Below, one piece after another: positions 29,419 to 39,199 of a stretch of 64,000 nt of DNA (position 1 is the stretch's first letter; the number at the start of each line of letters is the position of its first letter). Below the pieces are notes generated by a model. The model worked only from the letters and a program-made list of their open reading frames with translations. It was not told the origin of the DNA and made no database searches. A program made the translations under genes and the position numbers. The stretch is taken from the NCBI GenBank assembly GCA_030407315.1, contig JALQPE010000653.1, forward strand, positions 19,263-83,262. Direction: 5' to 3'. This DNA is from Asparagopsis taxiformis (Eukaryota > Rhodophyta > Florideophyceae > Bonnemaisoniales > Bonnemaisoniaceae).

Positions 29419-30540
29419 TTAGACATGACCGTGCAACTCGATTGCTAACTCGTTTCGAATTGTCTCTACTCTACTATCGCTCTTCCGCAACAAGTTCCAA
29501 TATTTATTGCTCCCTCCGCCGACCTCTCCGCACGCGAGAACATCGCTCATTGGTGAAGCATCACTGCAAACTACTTCACCAAAGAGCCAATCATTTACAA
29601 AAATATTCCAGTCTCTCCCTGGCCCGCGATCACGATCGCTGCCCGATGCGTACAACAGCATCTTGATGTGCAACACAATGGCCAATTCAGTGCGCCTGTC
29701 ACACATTGCGAAACAACACTCCTCTTGCTGTGACAACATGCTGAACGAGCCCATGACGTTCTGCTCTGTTTTCCACATGTTGGCCACCTCGACTCCGAGT
29801 GTACCGCGTGCGGCGTAATACTCTCCGGGCCCGCATTCAATAGAAACCGGAAGTGGAACCGTGTAGGCCATGCGCAGTGCCATTGCGGCACGACGTGCTC
29901 GTCTGTCTCCAAGTCGACCGCGACTTACAAAGGTCTTCCAATCACCTACAGATTCTTCCCAATGACGCGGTTTCTTCTCTACCAATTCGTCGATTGGTTC
30001 GCCATCAATCAGGGTGGATTGGAAGACGTAGCCGTTCCAAAATACCTCTGCAGACTCTTCATATGTTGTCAATTTTCTTCGGACTCGCCGGTAGATCCTG
30101 CCGTTTCGCGTGCGCCACATTGGCGCTGCCCAATGCAGACGACGCGCTTTCGTGGACCATAGACGCGGTAATGAACGTCCTGCGATCACTACACCTACAG
30201 CTGTACCGATAAGCAGCATGTCGGGTGAAGAATATTCATAGGTAACGTAGAGAGAGATGCCGAGCGTGAGTAAGGCTGAAATGTAGAAAGTTATCGTCAT
30301 GCAAATATCCATAGCGATTGTTGACGGGTAGGATAAGCGGGTGGCAGAGGCCAACATTGCGGATAATACACCGAAGAGATGCAAGACGAGGAAGATTATC
30401 TTCTCTGATCCGGAAGTGTCTTCGTTTTGGCTTTGAGAGCCATTTGTTTCTGGTGACGGCTTTGGACTGGGAAGAGGGGATGAATCACTGTGGTGGGTGA
30501 GGAGAAGGATGAAGAGGATTAAGGGGACGGGGCGCGTCAT
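29419..30540 (-). CDS. Orphan membrane protein, paralogue of the next gene (373 aa)
   Basis: I recognise no family. It starts with a signal peptide-like segment (1-20), has a Ser/Pro-rich linker, then hydrophobic stretches at about 47-66, 75-100 and 108-122. A soluble domain follows with motifs WRTRNGRIY, ALRMAYTVPLP and NDWLFGEVVCS. These motifs recur in the same order in the neighbouring gene 30717-32141, showing a tandem duplication. The partner shares WRSIQGEMF, ALRMAHAVPLP and DDWLFGEMVCS. Location is probably the plasma membrane or secretory pathway. The frame is intact and intronless. Confidence 0.72.
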   Translation of the reverse strand: MTRPVPLILFILLLTHHSDSSPLPSPKPSPETNGSQSQNEDTSGSEKIIFLVLHLFGVLSAMLASATRLSYPSTIAMDICMTITFYISALLTLGISLYVTYEYSSPDMLLIGTAVGVVIAGRSLPRLWSTKARRLHWAAPMWRTRNGRIYRRVRRKLTTYEESAEVFWNGYVFQSTLIDGEPIDELVEKKPRHWEESVGDWKTFVSRGRLGDRRARRAAMALRMAYTVPLPVSIECGPGEYYAARGTLGVEVANMWKTEQNVMGSFSMLSQQEECCFAMCDRRTELAIVLHIKMLLYASGSDRDRGPGRDWNIFVNDWLFGEVVCSDASPMSDVLACGEVGGGSNKYWNLLRKSDSRVETIRNELAIELHGHV

Positions 30541-30716
30541 GACATAGTGGCTGAAGAGATTGCGAAGGCATGGAATAATTTGAGGTCAAGCTTGTCTTGG
30601 CGAAGAAATTTGTCAAGCTGTGAAAAAAGGTTTTGACACTCACCGGTCAAAGTGTACAAAAGATGACTACAGTACACCCAGTAAATACAGCAATGCACAA
30701 TTCTTCTTTCCGATGT

Positions 30717-32141
30717 TTACTGTGGCGGAAAGGCAGCAAAATCCTTCCTTGTTGCTTGCTTCAAACCAGCCACTGGCCTATCGTATGATGTCGGGATCTG
30801 CATTGGAATATCAATGCTTGGTACCCCTATTCCAAAGCTGGTCTGCAGCAACGAACACTTCCTCGGCAATACATTGAGCTGCGTAGGGTTTGTCCGGAAC
30901 AAATCATCCTGGCTTTTCAACATATTCAAAACATCTTCCGGTGTGGCAGCCATCACACGTTTCTGCTCCGGTCGATCTCGATAGGCAGTCATTCTAGCAT
31001 CTGTACGACTCAGAATGTTCCAATATTTCTCCGGTTCGCCATCCACTGTACCCCACACCAATGGATCTTGAAGATGCTGGTCAAAGCTACACACCATCTC
31101 GCCAAACAACCAATCATCAGCGAATTTTCTCGAACCCGAGAAGCCGTCACCATTATCATCCATCAGCATTTTTAAGTGAAGAACTATCGCCAAATCCGTT
31201 CGGTCGCTAACCTCGATAGGGACAGGATTGGGGTCAGGTTGGAAAAAGCTCACAAAGTAGCCAATTTGTTGGTTGTCCAAATGCCACTGTTGCTTGAGCT
31301 CGGCGCTTGCAGACACTCGAGCTACATTGAGAGCTGCGCTATTGACATCGCAATTTATAACAGCCGGTAACGGCACTGCATGTGCCATCCGAAGCGCCAG
31401 GGCAGCACGATGAGCTCCTGTATCACCCATGCGAGCCGAAACGATGAATTTGCGCCAGTCATACTGATCGTTTTCCCAGCGCAACGGCTCTTTCTCGATG
31501 AGTTCTGTCACTTTGAAGCCGTTTTCTAAATGAGGCTCTTGCCTGTAGGCATCCATGAAAACATCCTTCTTCTCATAGGACTCGATGTTGCGGGTTGTTC
31601 GCTTGAACATTTCACCCTGTATTGAGCGCCACATGGGAGCCTTTCGATGCATTCTGCGCGTTTCTATGCCGCTTATTCGCGGTAATGATCTCCACTTTTC
31701 GAGAATGTTTATCCCTATTCCAATAAGCAATAGATCAGATGAACCATACACATAGCACAGGTAACCCGAGCATGCCAGGAAAATGCTGGTTAGGATAACG
31801 AAAGCCACCACGCACATTAACTCTTTAAACTCGGAGGAGAGATAGTAGATGCGCTGGAGAGAGAGTAGTACAAAGGCGGAGATACCGATGACATGCAAAG
31901 CGAAAAAGACGGCACGGCCAACATTGGGGCGTTGCTCAAACCATGGGACAGGTGGGTCATCATCTTGCTCTTCAAAAGGTTGTTCGGGTTCATCTTGTCT
32001 GATGGGTACGACAAGGTGAGCGGCGACCGGAAGGGCTGGAGCATGTTTTGAAGCAGTCGGCACGACGGATGCTGAAGTGTGTAAAAGCAATAGACTTAGG
32101 AGGCAGAAGGCCAAGGTTCGTTTAGCATGTCGAGAACACAT
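30717..32141 (-). CDS. Orphan membrane protein, paralogue of the previous gene (474 aa)
   Basis: The upstream frame is open to 32261, but the Met at 32141 begins a clear signal peptide (MCSRHAKRTLAFCLLSLLLL) aligned with that of its paralogue, so I choose it. Hydrophobic segments follow after a proline/acidic linker, then the shared soluble domain. Compared with 29419-30540 it has an extra C-terminal extension of about 60 residues. The two genes lie head to tail, 176 bp apart. Retention of an unbroken frame in both copies argues that both are functional. Nothing in the motifs suggests an enzyme. Confidence 0.72.
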   Translation of the reverse strand: MCSRHAKRTLAFCLLSLLLLHTSASVVPTASKHAPALPVAAHLVVPIRQDEPEQPFEEQDDDPPVPWFEQRPNVGRAVFFALHVIGISAFVLLSLQRIYYLSSEFKELMCVVAFVILTSIFLACSGYLCYVYGSSDLLLIGIGINILEKWRSLPRISGIETRRMHRKAPMWRSIQGEMFKRTTRNIESYEKKDVFMDAYRQEPHLENGFKVTELIEKEPLRWENDQYDWRKFIVSARMGDTGAHRAALALRMAHAVPLPAVINCDVNSAALNVARVSASAELKQQWHLDNQQIGYFVSFFQPDPNPVPIEVSDRTDLAIVLHLKMLMDDNGDGFSGSRKFADDWLFGEMVCSFDQHLQDPLVWGTVDGEPEKYWNILSRTDARMTAYRDRPEQKRVMAATPEDVLNMLKSQDDLFRTNPTQLNVLPRKCSLLQTSFGIGVPSIDIPMQIPTSYDRPVAGLKQATRKDFAAFPPQ

Positions 32142-32461
32142 GTTTGCGTCAAGTTTGGAAAGTTTTGCTATGGGGACACGGTGGAATGGGAGTGGACTAG
32201 AAACAATAGAGGGTATCCTTAAAGGTATCTGCCCTGCCCTCGTGGTACCCAAGGGTACCAAGACATTATGCTGTGGTGTAGCTTGAGTGGGGTAGAAATA
32301 TGGGGTGCTGCAGACAGTGGTGAATAAAAATAGAGAGGGCTCGAAATCTTCGACATCGACAAATGAAGAAGAAAATGAAACACTTAGATCCGATGCATGT
32401 GTATAAGATTCGGAGTTACAACTTGTACGAATTTCTTCTCTTTACAGCAATAATAAGGCAT

Positions 32462-33233
32462 TCAATCAAAAGACACGTGTACCCTCAAGTAAATAATGAC
32501 ACAAGTGAGGACAAATGTCCAATGTCGAGGTATTTGCTCACGTGTAACTACACTATGTGGCATATCCAAGCACTCGCGTTCAAGCTTTGCTACACTGTTA
32601 AATACATCTTTGCAAGCTTCTTGCACCGTAGCTCCGTTGGAAATGCGCGCATTCATTTTGGCACATCTCCTGTAGAATGGCGACGCCGTTCGAACTGCTG
32701 GTGATTTCTTCCGAACTCTCAACATCATATCAACCGCATCGTCCGTATCATATACCGCACTGACAAACGCCTTCACTGTTTCCCTTTGCAGCGCCGTCAA
32801 ACTCGGCAGACAGTATTTGTGAGACATTGTCGACAAGCTCCTCTTCAAGTCGCATTCCTTTATTCCCCATCGGCGAGCACACATTAATGCTGCAGTAAAT
32901 TCACGCGTACACGGGTACGAAAAATCGGCACTGTGAGCAAACGTCAGCTCGGAGACAACCTGTGCGGAGAAGAGTCAGATGCTGATTTGTCGATTAGTGA
33001 CACACAGTGTCGACACGTGCAATGGACCATACCTTGGAATAAGTCGCATTCACAACAGTGCACACCAGCGCTTCATGGTTCAAGACTTGCATGGTCGCAG
33101 AAGCTCGAACTGGAACCTTTGAAGCGCATTGTGCGAGCGCCCGCCGACGCCCGTTGGCGAAACTAGAGGATTTCAGACGCGCGGATGATCGGTCAATAAA
33201 GAATGGACTACTCGTGAAGGCAGGCACATTCAT
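32462..33233 (-). CDS. Plastid-targeted protein, one intron; possible phycobiliprotein-associated subunit
   Basis: Exons 33033-33233 and 32462-32959 join in frame to 232 residues. The intron (32960-33032, 73 nt) has a GTATGG donor and a CAG acceptor. The N-terminus is rich in Ser, Arg and Ala with phenylalanines close to the start (MNVPAFTSSPFF) and ends RASATMQ, a typical red-algal chloroplast transit peptide and cleavage site. The mature part is helical with scattered cysteines (PCTREF, KECDLKR, KYCLPSL, YRRCAKM). Its size and cysteines recall phycoerythrin gamma/linker subunits, but I cannot confirm this from recall, so the function is tentative. An in-frame ATG seven codons upstream (33254) is less likely to be the start. 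Confidence 0.6.
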
Positions 33234-33701
33234 CGCGAAGCTAATGTCTAGCAAATGTAGGCGTGATGCACTCCGAAGTGCAAACAGCTTTTATGCACGG
33301 TCAGCGCAAATATCTTGGGATAATTCAACGTAGGCATTGTCATGCAGCCAATGAAATTTGATTAGTTCTGAAAGGAAGACGTTTACACGCGGCAGGAAGC
33401 ACGAAAACTGTGGATTTACGAGCAAGAAGCACGGCGCGTTTGAGATTTATTGGAAGATTGCATTTGCATGCAGCAAACCGACGCGTATCATGTGCTAGCC
33501 TTTTAATGAGATACAAACATTTCCAATTGTTTATCGGTCCACTTAATTATTCCTCGACCAACTAAATTAATGTTTCTCAATCCCAATTTCTTTTCAATCC
33601 ACATAATGATTAGCCCTACGAACAATTAATTATAGCCAGGTCTCAAATTACCGAGGTTACACAGCTTAGCTGCAGATCTTAGCTACACGCGGTCGATCCT
33701 C
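33234..33701. promoter_or_regulatory. Divergent promoter region, plastid protein / peptidyl-tRNA hydrolase
   Basis: This 468-bp gap between divergent starts is AT-rich between 33480 and 33650, where several TTAAT/ATTAA elements cluster. No specific site can be named. Confidence 0.4.
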
Positions 33702-34475
33702 ATGTCGCCAACGTCCCCGATGCGTGCCTTCATTCTTCCATCCCTCTTTTGTCCTCCGTGTCAAATTAGACAATCGTTCTGTCCACAAACACGTCCAGCT
33801 AGATGTATCCCCATCTCAAACCAGCAATCACTCTCTTCTCCTGCCTCAACACAAAACGATTCCAAATCGCGTAGTGACCGCCTCGTGCTTGTAGGGCTGG
33901 GAAACCCCGGCCCCAATTATGCCAATACACGACACAATATTGGTTTTGAAATTGTGGATGAGTTTGTCAAACGAAATGGAAAAGTGCCCTTTACTCAGGA
34001 CAAACGCTTCAAAGCAGACATCGCGACTCTATCCGTCTCCAATTCCACCGTGCACGTCGTGAAACCACGAACCTTTATGAATGAATCAGGCATTGCGGTA
34101 CGCGCCATCATGTCTTTCTATAAACTGCCCGTAGAGTCTCTTCTGGTTGTCACCGATGACCTTGCGCAAGAGGTCGGCTGCATCCGCGTGCGAGCAAAGG
34201 GAAGTCCGGGAGGACACAACGGACTGAGAAGCATAGAAAAACATGTTGGCACTCGATCCTATGCCAGACTTAAGATTGGTGTTGGTGCACCGCACGACGG
34301 CTCTACAGGCTGGAGAGATCACGTACTTGGTAGTTTTTCCAGAGGAGAGCAGGACATGTTGATTGATGTCACGTGGGAGTGTATGGATGTGCTGGAACAT
34401 TGGGTCTGCGAACCAGACATCGACAAAGTGATCAGCAAAGCAGCACTACAACAATGGCGAGGTAAAAGAAACTGA
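33702..34475 (+). CDS. PTH1: Peptidyl-tRNA hydrolase, bacterial-type (Pth1), organellar
   Basis: It releases tRNA from peptidyl-tRNAs dropped by ribosomes. The core begins at residue 61 (LVLVGLGNPG) with the conserved Asn of GNPG (N68) and the catalytic His in NTRHNIGF (H78). KPRTFMNESG, TDDLAQEVG and SPGGHNGL follow in the family order. The first 58 residues are Ser/Pro/Arg-rich without acidic residues and probably direct it to plastid or mitochondrion. At 257 residues it is a normal bacterial-type enzyme plus a targeting extension. It converges with the GALT gene with only 43 bp between stop codons. Confidence 0.93.
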   Translation: MSPTSPMRAFILPSLFCPPCQIRQSFCPQTRPARCIPISNQQSLSSPASTQNDSKSRSDRLVLVGLGNPGPNYANTRHNIGFEIVDEFVKRNGKVPFTQDKRFKADIATLSVSNSTVHVVKPRTFMNESGIAVRAIMSFYKLPVESLLVVTDDLAQEVGCIRVRAKGSPGGHNGLRSIEKHVGTRSYARLKIGVGAPHDGSTGWRDHVLGSFSRGEQDMLIDVTWECMDVLEHWVCEPDIDKVISKAALQQWRGKRN

Positions 34476-34518
34476 TTTATTGTGTATCTATCTCATAGGC
34501 ACCAAAGCAATCGTTCCA

Positions 34519-35601
34519 TTAAGCCGAATTCTTGGCTTCACTGTAGTGCACTTCCGGTAAGACAGCCAGGCGTGCTGCTGCCTGTTCAGCAGTGAGATCA
34601 CGCTGAGACTCGCCGAGCATCTCAAAGCCGACCATGAATTTACGCACCGTAGCGCTTCGCAGCAGTGGCGGGTAGAAGTGCATGTGGAAGTGTGCGTACG
34701 GATGTTCCGACGGGTTATCGCCTGTTGTAGGCGCCTGAAGCAATCCCATCGAGTATGGGAACAGTGTTGTGAAAAGGTTATCGTAGCGTACAGTGACGCG
34801 GCGATAAATATCAGCAAGATCCTTACGCATGGCCTCAGTGAAGTTGAGCAAACACGGCACACGAGTCTTGGTGAATATGAGCACTTCAAACGGCCAGACA
34901 GCCCAGAAAGGCACAACGGCAAGGAATGTGTCATTTTGACAGACGATACGTTCCTTGGCTTCCATCTCAAGCTTTGCATAGTCCTCAAGCATGTGTGTTC
35001 CCTTTGCAGTGTGATACTTTTCGAGGTTGAAGAGCTCTTTCGATGGTTCTTCTGGAATAAACTCGGATGACCAGATCTGACCGTGCGGATGCGGATTGGA
35101 ACATCCCATCATTGTACCCTTGTTTTCGAAGATGAGCACGTGATTGATGTAGTCCAATTTCGAGAGCGTTGAATATTCATCCACCCAAGCATTCACAACG
35201 TGAACGAGGTCTTCGACGGTCATCTCGGCGACAGTTTTGTTGAGCTTGGGAGAGAAGCACACAACGCGACATTTGCCACGAACGGCCTTGGCGACTAGAA
35301 GATCATTGTTCTCCACGGATCCAACCTGACCATGTGGTGTATCAGCCAATAGGGCCTGGAAGTCGTTGTCGAACACAAATGTGGTCTTGTAGTCTGGGTT
35401 TTGAACGGTTCCATTGACACGAAAGTTACCGGGGCCGAGGTAATCTTTGGGATCATATTCCGGACGATCGTCAGACGGCAACTCCTCGACGGAGCCCTGC
35501 CACGGGCGCTTTGCCCGATGCGGGGACACAAGTATCCATCGTCCTGCGAGAGGATTGTAACGACGATGCGGATGTTCGGTGTAGTCGAAGGATTGGGACA
35601 T
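34519..35601 (-). CDS. GALT: Galactose-1-phosphate uridylyltransferase (Leloir pathway)
   Basis: It swaps UMP between UDP-glucose and galactose-1-phosphate, linking galactose metabolism to UDP-sugar pools, relevant for an organism with galactan walls. The active site HPHGQ lies at 171-175, with H173 as the uridylylated nucleophile, preceded by GTMMGCSNP. RRYNPLAGRWILVSPHR near the N-terminus is also family-typical. The two cysteines that bind zinc in the Escherichia coli enzyme are not conserved: the C-X2-C stretch is replaced by KDYLGPGN. The 360-residue length matches the family. No targeting peptide is evident, so it is probably cytosolic. Confidence 0.93.
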   Translation of the reverse strand: MSQSFDYTEHPHRRYNPLAGRWILVSPHRAKRPWQGSVEELPSDDRPEYDPKDYLGPGNFRVNGTVQNPDYKTTFVFDNDFQALLADTPHGQVGSVENNDLLVAKAVRGKCRVVCFSPKLNKTVAEMTVEDLVHVVNAWVDEYSTLSKLDYINHVLIFENKGTMMGCSNPHPHGQIWSSEFIPEEPSKELFNLEKYHTAKGTHMLEDYAKLEMEAKERIVCQNDTFLAVVPFWAVWPFEVLIFTKTRVPCLLNFTEAMRKDLADIYRRVTVRYDNLFTTLFPYSMGLLQAPTTGDNPSEHPYAHFHMHFYPPLLRSATVRKFMVGFEMLGESQRDLTAEQAAARLAVLPEVHYSEAKNSA

Positions 35602-35964
35602 GACGGCTGTTGAAGGACTAACGAATGTCAGTGCGCCGATGGCGAAATGAGATGAGGAGGAGGCATTGAAGTAGCAATTGATTTTGATCGTTTGCTACGT
35701 CAGCAAAACGGGGCAGAAATTGCGATGCACTGCAAGTTTTTGTTCCATAAGAAATTCCCTCCGTTGTGATTGGGCGCCTTGTTATTCGTTAGATATTGGT
35801 AAGTTGCAGTCCATCCTGCCGAGCGAGCGAGTCGCCATCGTCGGTTTCACTCAAAACCACCTTGACACCATTGCTACCGTCGACAGTACATCAAGCTGCG
35901 CAGCGGTGAACGCACATAGGTACCGCCTCGTGCCGCCGCTGCCGTCTTTCTGCAGCCCCCCGCC
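35602..35964. promoter_or_regulatory. Divergent promoter region, GALT / PRP2
   Basis: This region of about 360 bp separates divergent genes. No individual regulatory site is recognisable. Confidence 0.4.
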
Positions 35965-38900
35965 ATGTCCGACCCACCCAACGATGCACTGTTGCGCTGG
36001 CTCGAACCAGCACTACACGATCTGTTGGGATTCACAGACCGTCCAACTGCCTTGTATATTTATGATCTTGCTTTGAAAAATCGCACTGTGTCCTCGTTGT
36101 CACCGCTTCTACAATCTGAGGCTTCCATTCCATCGTCACGCGTAGATGATCTACAAACCTTCTGTACTTCTCTGCTCCAAATTCTACCCCCGCCGCAACC
36201 TGTTCAACAGGTACAGCACCCTGCAAAGTCATCTCACACTGCCGATCGCTCACGGGTTCGTGATCTTGCCTATATCCGCGCATTACAACGAAATCAACGT
36301 AATGAGGCCTATCAACTTTTGCCAGATCCGCAAGACCACCCTAGTCAACCTCCTGTCACTTTGAAAAACCACCAATCTCTTGAACGCAAGAAACAAAGAG
36401 CTCTCATTCGTGAACAGCGCGCTAATCAGAAACGTGCTCGACTTACACGACCCGTCTCACCTCCACAACCGCCGTCGCCTCCAGAACCAGTCCAGCCGAA
36501 GCAGCCGTCAAAACCGCCATCCCCAACTCCCCCTTCCTCACCTGTTCAACCACAACAGCCTCACGAAGATGACGAAACAATATCACGCCTCCGACAACTT
36601 TCCCGACGCACCTATCTCCGTAAACGTGAGATAAAAGAACTGGAGCTCCTGCGTGCCGAGCTCGATGATGAAAAAATGTTATTCCGTGGTGAGAAGCTTT
36701 CTGTTCGTGAACAATCAGATCTTCAGCTTAAGGAACAACTGTATCAATTGGCATGGCAGCGTGTCAGTGACCTTCGTGGAGATGATGCTGCAGGGCTCTA
36801 CAAAATGCCTGGTCTTGAAGATGCGGACGATCGAGAACGCCGAAAGACAGAGAAGGAACGAAGAGAGGATTTATTAACTGCCCGTTATCTAGAACCAGAG
36901 CGTTCTGCTGGACATGCAGTTCGGACGGACCAGGCCAGGTGGGAGGAAGAGCAAATTCGAAAGGGAAAACGGCGTGAAATCTCATCTGCAACCACGGGTA
37001 CAAAGAAGTTTGAAATTTTGCTCGACCCAGTCAAGTTTGAGATGTCATCTTCTTTGCCAGCATTGCATCGGGAAGATGACGCCGTAGATTTCAGAAAGTC
37101 TCGGAAGGAAGCAAAATTGAATGCAATTCGGGAACAGAGAGAGTCCCTACCCATGTTCAAACATAAGGACGCACTCATTGATGCCATAAAGAAGCACCAA
37201 GTATTAGTCGTACAGAGTGAAACGGGAAGTGGAAAGACCACCCAGATCCCACAGTATCTTGTTGAACATGGCTTTGGTAGGATTGCATGTACTCAACCGA
37301 GAAGGGTTGCAGCTATGTCAGTGGCTGCTCGTGTTGCGGAAGAAATGGGTGTAAAGCTAGGAAATGAAGTTGGCTATTCTATTCGTTTCGAAGATTGTAC
37401 GTCAGAACGAACTATCATCAAATATATGACGGATGGTATGCTGTTGCGCGAGTTCCTTTCTGAGCCGGATTTAGGCGGCTACAATGTCATTATTATTGAT
37501 GAGGCACATGAGAGATCCATGAGTACAGACATTGTGATGGGTCTTGTAAAAGATATAGCACGACTCCGAGGCGACGATGTCCGGGTGATCATATCCTCTG
37601 CAACCCTGAACACGAAAAAATTCTCCGAGTACTTTGATGATGCTCCTATATACACAGTGCCTGGGCGTCGGTACGAAGTCGATATTTTGTACACGAAAGC
37701 ACCAGAAACAGACTACTTGGATGCGTGTTGCGTCACTGTGCTACAGATTCATGCATCACAACCGAAAGGAGACATTCTTGTGTTCTTGACTGGGCAGGAA
37801 GAGATTGAAACTGCAGAGGAGATGCTTCGGCAACGAACGAAGGGGCTGGGTTCGAAGCTAGGAGAACTCGTAATCGCGCCGATATATGCCACCCTACCAT
37901 CTGAAATGCAAGCCAAGATATTTGAACCGACACCCGAACGTGCCCGGAAAGTTGTTCTAGCCACCAATATTGCTGAAACGTCCGTGACTATACCTGGAAT
38001 TGTCTACGTCATAGATCCAGGATTCTGCAAGCAGAAGTCGTACAACCCTAAGACTGGTATAGAAAGTTTACTCGTTGTACCAGTGTCAAGAGCTGGCGCC
38101 AAGCAAAGGGCCGGACGTGCAGGACGAATGCAATCTGGCAAATGTTTCCGCTTGTACACAAAGTGGTCGTATGAGCACGAGATGGAGGAAGACACCATTC
38201 CAGAGTTGTTGAGGACAAATTTGGCACAAGTCGTACTGCTACTTATGTCGCTTGGAATTGAGAATCTGATCGATTTTGACTTTCTTGATGCACCACCTGC
38301 AGAAGCATTGTTACATTCTCTGGAACATTTGTATGCACTGGGTGCATTGAACGACCAAGGTCAGCTTACCAAAACGGGGCGTCGAATGGCAGAACTGCCG
38401 CTTGATCCAATGATGGCCAAAGCGCTCCTGGCCAGCGAGGCGTACGGATGTTCAGAAGAGGTAACCATGATTTGTGCGATGCTCAGCGTGAACAATGCGA
38501 TATTTTATAGGCCCAAGGAAAAGAAAGTACAGGCAGATGCTGCCAAAGCTGCGTTTTCGCGTGGTGGCGGAGGCGACCACATGACTCTTTTAAATTGCTA
38601 TGTGCAATGGAAAGACTCCGGGTACTCGACACAATGGTGTTTCGAGAATTTTGTGCAGGCACGAACGATAAAGAGGGCAAGGGATGTGCGTGAACAGTTG
38701 GATGCGCTTCTTGATCGTGTAGAAATTGAAAGGGCTTCGGTAGGCACATGGAACAAAGAGCCGATTCTCAAGGCTCTCACTGCTGGCTTTTTCTACAACG
38801 CTTGTCGTCTTCAGAAGAACGGTAACTATCGAACGCTGAAGAATCCGCACACGATTCAAATCCACCCTTCAAGTTGCATGGCACACTCGGAGGTTCGACC

Positions 38901-39084
38901 AAGATGGCTCATTTACCATGAGTTGGTGTTCACGACGAAAGAGTTTATGCGACAAGTGTTTGATATTGAAGGCAAATGGTTGTTCGAAGTAGCACCACAC
39001 TTCTACAAGGAGAAGGACGTGGAGGACAAAGAGGCAAACTACAAGATGCCCAAAGTTATTGGTAGATCTACTGCGAAGCGATAA
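35965..39084 (+). CDS. DHX16: DEAH-box ATP-dependent RNA helicase Prp2/DHX16, spliceosome activation
   Basis: Prp2/DHX16 uses ATP to remodel the spliceosome before the first splicing step. Residues 1-390 are charged and proline-rich, with a proline tract near 150-195, and probably mediate partner binding. The helicase core has ETGSGKT (419-425), DEAH (512-515), SATLN, FLTGQEE and QRAGRAGR (714-721). Helicase-associated and OB-fold regions follow. The signatures VGYSIRFEDCTSERT, FDDAPIYTVPGRR and SIENLIDFDFLD-like text align with human DHX16 better than with Prp16, Prp22 or Prp43. The 1039-residue length is almost the same as the human protein. The first glycine of motif I is Ser here (SETGSGKT). 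Confidence 0.95.
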   Translation: MSDPPNDALLRWLEPALHDLLGFTDRPTALYIYDLALKNRTVSSLSPLLQSEASIPSSRVDDLQTFCTSLLQILPPPQPVQQVQHPAKSSHTADRSRVRDLAYIRALQRNQRNEAYQLLPDPQDHPSQPPVTLKNHQSLERKKQRALIREQRANQKRARLTRPVSPPQPPSPPEPVQPKQPSKPPSPTPPSSPVQPQQPHEDDETISRLRQLSRRTYLRKREIKELELLRAELDDEKMLFRGEKLSVREQSDLQLKEQLYQLAWQRVSDLRGDDAAGLYKMPGLEDADDRERRKTEKERREDLLTARYLEPERSAGHAVRTDQARWEEEQIRKGKRREISSATTGTKKFEILLDPVKFEMSSSLPALHREDDAVDFRKSRKEAKLNAIREQRESLPMFKHKDALIDAIKKHQVLVVQSETGSGKTTQIPQYLVEHGFGRIACTQPRRVAAMSVAARVAEEMGVKLGNEVGYSIRFEDCTSERTIIKYMTDGMLLREFLSEPDLGGYNVIIIDEAHERSMSTDIVMGLVKDIARLRGDDVRVIISSATLNTKKFSEYFDDAPIYTVPGRRYEVDILYTKAPETDYLDACCVTVLQIHASQPKGDILVFLTGQEEIETAEEMLRQRTKGLGSKLGELVIAPIYATLPSEMQAKIFEPTPERARKVVLATNIAETSVTIPGIVYVIDPGFCKQKSYNPKTGIESLLVVPVSRAGAKQRAGRAGRMQSGKCFRLYTKWSYEHEMEEDTIPELLRTNLAQVVLLLMSLGIENLIDFDFLDAPPAEALLHSLEHLYALGALNDQGQLTKTGRRMAELPLDPMMAKALLASEAYGCSEEVTMICAMLSVNNAIFYRPKEKKVQADAAKAAFSRGGGGDHMTLLNCYVQWKDSGYSTQWCFENFVQARTIKRARDVREQLDALLDRVEIERASVGTWNKEPILKALTAGFFYNACRLQKNGNYRTLKNPHTIQIHPSSCMAHSEVRPRWLIYHELVFTTKEFMRQVFDIEGKWLFEVAPHFYKEKDVEDKEANYKMPKVIGRSTAKR

Positions 39085-39199
39085 CTTTTAAATATTTGCG
39101 CTGTACATTATTGGGAACTGGGATCTCGACGAGCACTCCGTACGGACATCGTGCAGCAACATCCGTTCTGTGGTTGGCATACATTTATCCTTGTATAAA

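Noticed and set aside
34488..34988. 166-codon minus-strand frame
   Set aside because: It overlaps the well-supported GALT gene in another phase on the same strand and has no family motif.
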